Source: Mesorhizobium sp. B2-4-15 (GTDB lineage Bacteria; Pseudomonadota; Alphaproteobacteria; Rhizobiales; Rhizobiaceae). Taken from it: a stretch of DNA of 64,000 nt. Of this stretch, positions 61,805 to 64,000 are shown one piece after another (position 1 is the first letter of the stretch; every line of letters begins with the position of its first letter). Below the pieces are notes generated by a model. It had not been told where the DNA came from. It did no database searches and saw only the letters and a list, made by a program, of their open reading frames with translations. Both the position numbers and the translations under genes were made by a program. Where the stretch lies: contig NZ_VFUZ01000025.1 in NCBI RefSeq assembly GCF_006658505.1, forward strand, positions 16,007 through 80,006, given 5' to 3'.

Positions 61805-63016
61805 ATGGCGAAGATCAAGGTGGCGAACCCGGTCGTCGAACTCGACGGCGACGAGATGACCCGCATCATCTGGCAGTTCATCAAGGACAAGCTGATCCAC
61901 CCTTATCTCGACCTGAAGCTCGAATATTACGACCTCGGCATCGAGCACCGTGACGCTACCAACGACCAGGTGACCATCGATTCGGCTAACGCCATCAAGA
62001 AATACGGTGTCGGCGTGAAATGCGCGACGATCACCCCCGACGAGCAGCGCGTCGAGGAATTCAAGCTGAAGAAGATGTGGAAGTCGCCGAACGGCACCAT
62101 CCGCAACATCCTCGGCGGCACCATCTTCCGCGAGCCGATCATCATGAAGAACGTGCCGCGCCTGGTACCCGGCTGGACCAAGCCGATCATCGTCGGCCGT
62201 CACGCTTTCGGCGACCAGTACCGCGCCACCGATTTCCGCTTCCCCGGCAAGGGCAAGCTGACGATCAAGTTCGTCGGCGAGGACGGCCACGTGATCGAGC
62301 ATGACGTGTTCGACGCGCCTGGCGCCGGTGTCGCCATGGCCATGTACAATCTCGACGAGTCGATACGCGAATTTGCCCGCGCCTCGCTGAATTACGGCCT
62401 GCTGCGCAACTATCCGGTCTATTTGTCTACCAAGAACACCATCCTCAAGGCCTATGACGGCCGCTTCAAGGACATCTTCCAGGAGGTCTACGAAACCGAA
62501 TTCGAGGCCGAGTTCAAGGCGAAGAAGCTGTGGTACGAGCATCGCCTGATCGACGACATGGTCGCGTCCAGCCTGAAATGGTCGGGCGGCTATGTCTGGG
62601 CCTGCAAGAACTATGATGGCGACGTGCAGTCCGACACGGTGGCGCAGGGTTTCGGCTCGCTCGGCCTGATGACCTCGGTGCTGATGACGCCGGATGGCAA
62701 GACGGTCGAAGCGGAAGCCGCGCACGGCACCGTCACCCGCCACTATCGTCAACACCAGAAGGGCGAGGAAACCTCGACCAACTCGATCGCCTCGATCTTC
62801 GCCTGGACGCGTGGCCTGGCCCACCGCGCCAAGCTTGACGACAACGCCGAACTGAAGCGTTTTGCCGAGACGCTGGAAAAGGTCTGCATCCAGACCGTCG
62901 AGTCCGGTTTCATGACCAAGGACCTGTCGCTGCTGATCGGCCCCGACCAGCCCTGGCTGTCGACCACCGGCTTCCTCGACAAGATCGACGAGAATTTGCA
63001 GAAGGCGATGGCGTAG
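61805..63016 (+). CDS. icd: NADP-dependent isocitrate dehydrogenase
   Basis: 403 residues from ATG 61805. Eukaryotic-like IDH (type II subfamily): VVELDGDEMTRIIWQFIKDKL, TPDEQRVEEFKLKKMWKSPNGTIRNILGGTIFREPI (substrate phosphoserine-loop region and Arg ligands), the catalytic Tyr/Lys region, and DVQSDTVAQGFGSLGLMTSVL with EAEAAHGTVTRHYRQH (nucleotide binding). It makes 2-oxoglutarate, CO2 and NADPH in the TCA cycle. A strong terminator follows. Confidence 0.97.
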   Translation: MAKIKVANPVVELDGDEMTRIIWQFIKDKLIHPYLDLKLEYYDLGIEHRDATNDQVTIDSANAIKKYGVGVKCATITPDEQRVEEFKLKKMWKSPNGTIRNILGGTIFREPIIMKNVPRLVPGWTKPIIVGRHAFGDQYRATDFRFPGKGKLTIKFVGEDGHVIEHDVFDAPGAGVAMAMYNLDESIREFARASLNYGLLRNYPVYLSTKNTILKAYDGRFKDIFQEVYETEFEAEFKAKKLWYEHRLIDDMVASSLKWSGGYVWACKNYDGDVQSDTVAQGFGSLGLMTSVLMTPDGKTVEAEAAHGTVTRHYRQHQKGEETSTNSIASIFAWTRGLAHRAKLDDNAELKRFAETLEKVCIQTVESGFMTKDLSLLIGPDQPWLSTTGFLDKIDENLQKAMA

Positions 63017-63034
63017 CCCCGAATTTCCACGTGC

Positions 63035-63063
63035 CGAAGGCTCCGAAAGGAGCCTTCGCTTTT
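63035..63063 (+). terminator. icd terminator
   Basis: CGAAGGCTCC-gaaa-GGAGCCTTCG, a ten-pair stem with a GAAA tetraloop, is followed by CTTTT. It begins 19 bases after the icd stop codon. Confidence 0.92.
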
Positions 63064-63083
63064 GGCCAACGAGAGCAAAAGCG

Positions 63084-63722
63084 ATGGCTGGCAGCGTGAC
63101 CAAACCGGTGCTCTACGGCGCGGATTACAGCGTTTACGTACGCATCGCCCGGATAGCGATGGAGGAGAAGGGTATCGACTACGAGCTCGTACCGCTCGAC
63201 ATCTTCGCCGCTGACGGCATTCCGGCGTGGTTTCTCGAACGCCATCCGTTCGGCCGCATTCCGGCTTTCGAGCACGATGGTTTCCGTCTCTTCGAGACCA
63301 GTGCGATCGCGCGCTATGTCGACGAGGTGTTCGACGGTCCGGCGCTTCAGCCGGCGGACGCGCGCGGCCGCGCCAGGATGGGCCAGATCATCGGCATGCT
63401 TGATGCCTATGCTTATCGGGCCATGGTCTGGGACGTGGCGGTTGAACGGCTGGAAAAGGCAACGCCCGATGAGAACTTGGTCGCCGATGGCCTGCGCCGG
63501 GCGGAGACGGTCCTCAAGGTGCTGGCTTCGCTGAAAGCCGAAGGACCATGGCTGCTTGGCGACCAGCTGACGCTGGCCGATCTGCACGCGGCGCCGATTA
63601 TCGGCTATTTCGTCAAGGTTGCCGAAGGACGCGAGCTGCTCGCCCGTTTCGCTGACATAAGCGACTGGTATGGGCGCATCGCCGCTCGCCGGAGCTTTGC
63701 CAGAACCGAGAAGGTCGGCTGA
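63084..63722 (+). CDS. Glutathione S-transferase family protein
   Basis: 212 residues. The thioredoxin-fold N-domain starts KPVLYGADYSVYVRIARIAM with a Ser/Tyr active-site candidate, then HPFGRIPAFEHDG (cis-Pro) and RLFETSAIARYVDEVF (glutathione contact). The helical C-domain includes LGDQLTLADLHAAPI. It is phi/beta-like and the substrate is unknown. It comes right after the icd terminator and appears to be transcribed separately. Confidence 0.9.
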   Translation: MAGSVTKPVLYGADYSVYVRIARIAMEEKGIDYELVPLDIFAADGIPAWFLERHPFGRIPAFEHDGFRLFETSAIARYVDEVFDGPALQPADARGRARMGQIIGMLDAYAYRAMVWDVAVERLEKATPDENLVADGLRRAETVLKVLASLKAEGPWLLGDQLTLADLHAAPIIGYFVKVAEGRELLARFADISDWYGRIAARRSFARTEKVG

Positions 63723-63794
63723 TCCGGCGACGGCCGCAATCGTGGTCCCGCCCTCGAAGCAGGCCGATCGCTTGGGGAACCGTCGACGCCAGCG

Positions 63795-63946
63795 CTGCCC
63801 CTCATCGCCCTGCCGGGCACTTCTCCCCGTATAGTGACGGGGAGAAGGATGATGTCATCGATGATTTCGCCAAATCGCCGGCGTTTGCAGAAGAAAGTGC
63901 CGAGTGTGCCACAGGTCTCTTCTCCCCGTCACTATACGGGGAGAGC
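63795..63946. repeat. Intergenic palindromic repeat, copy 3
   Basis: The left arm (CTGCCCCTCATCGCCCTGCCGGGC..., with tip hairpin TTCTCCCCGT-atagtg-ACGGGGAGAA at 63821-63846) and the right tip (63920-63944) are inverted copies around a roughly 73-base core with GATTTCGCCAAATCGCCGG and GTTTGCAGAA. Core and outer arm resemble copies 1 and 2, but the hairpin tip has a different sequence. The remaining bases to 64000 hold no gene start that I can support. Confidence 0.85.
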
Positions 63947-64000
63947 GACTGTCTTGGATTTCAAGCGGGTTGCCATGGTTTTTGGTCCCTGATCATGGCG

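Noticed and set aside
61622..63103. 493-codon minus-strand open frame
   Set aside because: Antisense of icd; no domain or ribosome site.

Overview
The window looks like chromosomal DNA of a Mesorhizobium-type alphaproteobacterium (order Hyphomicrobiales). The signs are GC-rich coding sequence with strong third-position G/C, gene families typical of the order (BTLCP cysteine protease, DUF1402, DUF1127, the F1-ATPase zeta inhibitor DUF1476, DUF2171), TTAA-N7-TTAA CtrA-type boxes, and a purS-purQ-purL-bolA-grxD purine block. This assignment is inferred from protein families and gene order; no database was searched.

Layout. Bases 1-4560: the 3' part of a nuoD with no nuoE after it, a membrane GGDEF-EAL c-di-GMP enzyme, a decayed HlyD fragment and a small orphan gene. 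Bases 4600-15300: envelope and housekeeping genes (TatB-like protein, GH25 lysozyme lipoprotein, DUF1402, DedA, phosphodiester glycosidase, BTLCP, UppP) followed by small enzymes (GFA, 2OG-Fe(II) oxygenase, alpha/beta hydrolase, AHSA1, lone ParB domain, thioesterase). Bases 15290-27430: an apparent catabolic locus. It has a LysR regulator divergent from a polar amino acid ABC importer, an N,N-dimethylformamidase-like protein, a class-III aminotransferase, a BKACE enzyme, a GNAT/acetylpolyamine-deacetylase pair, a cysteine-desulfurase-like protein and an aldo/keto reductase. This is the best candidate for an undescribed pathway.

Bases 27540-31220: small proteins, a frameshifted DUF1993 gene and an alpha/beta hydrolase. 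Bases 31430-36880: a tightly packed minus-strand operon (flavin reductase, CoxD-like MoxR ATPase, CoxE-like VWA protein, split XdhC, MoeA-like/MocA-like fusion). It looks like a maturation module for a molybdenum hydroxylase of the CO dehydrogenase/xanthine oxidase family, but the structural genes are not in the window. Bases 37060-39150: a periplasmic binding protein and a P1 peptidase.

Bases 39800-54540: purine biosynthesis in pieces (purB; purC-purS-orf-purQ; purL), interspersed with a VOC protein, hydrolases, an acyltransferase, an HpcH/HpaI aldolase, the zeta subunit, a GST, DUF1127 and a MocR regulator, and ending in bolA and grxD. Bases 54700-63720: MFS exporter, TonB-like secreted protein, inositol-phosphatase family, ttcA, rpsD with a long leader, small proteins, murI, a TrmJ-type methyltransferase, icd and a GST.

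An intergenic palindromic repeat family occurs as three full copies and one partial copy (about 23.3, 31.2, 41.15 and 63.8 kb). Its central core is conserved while the arm tips differ. I saw no tRNA, rRNA, CRISPR array, insertion sequence or prophage.
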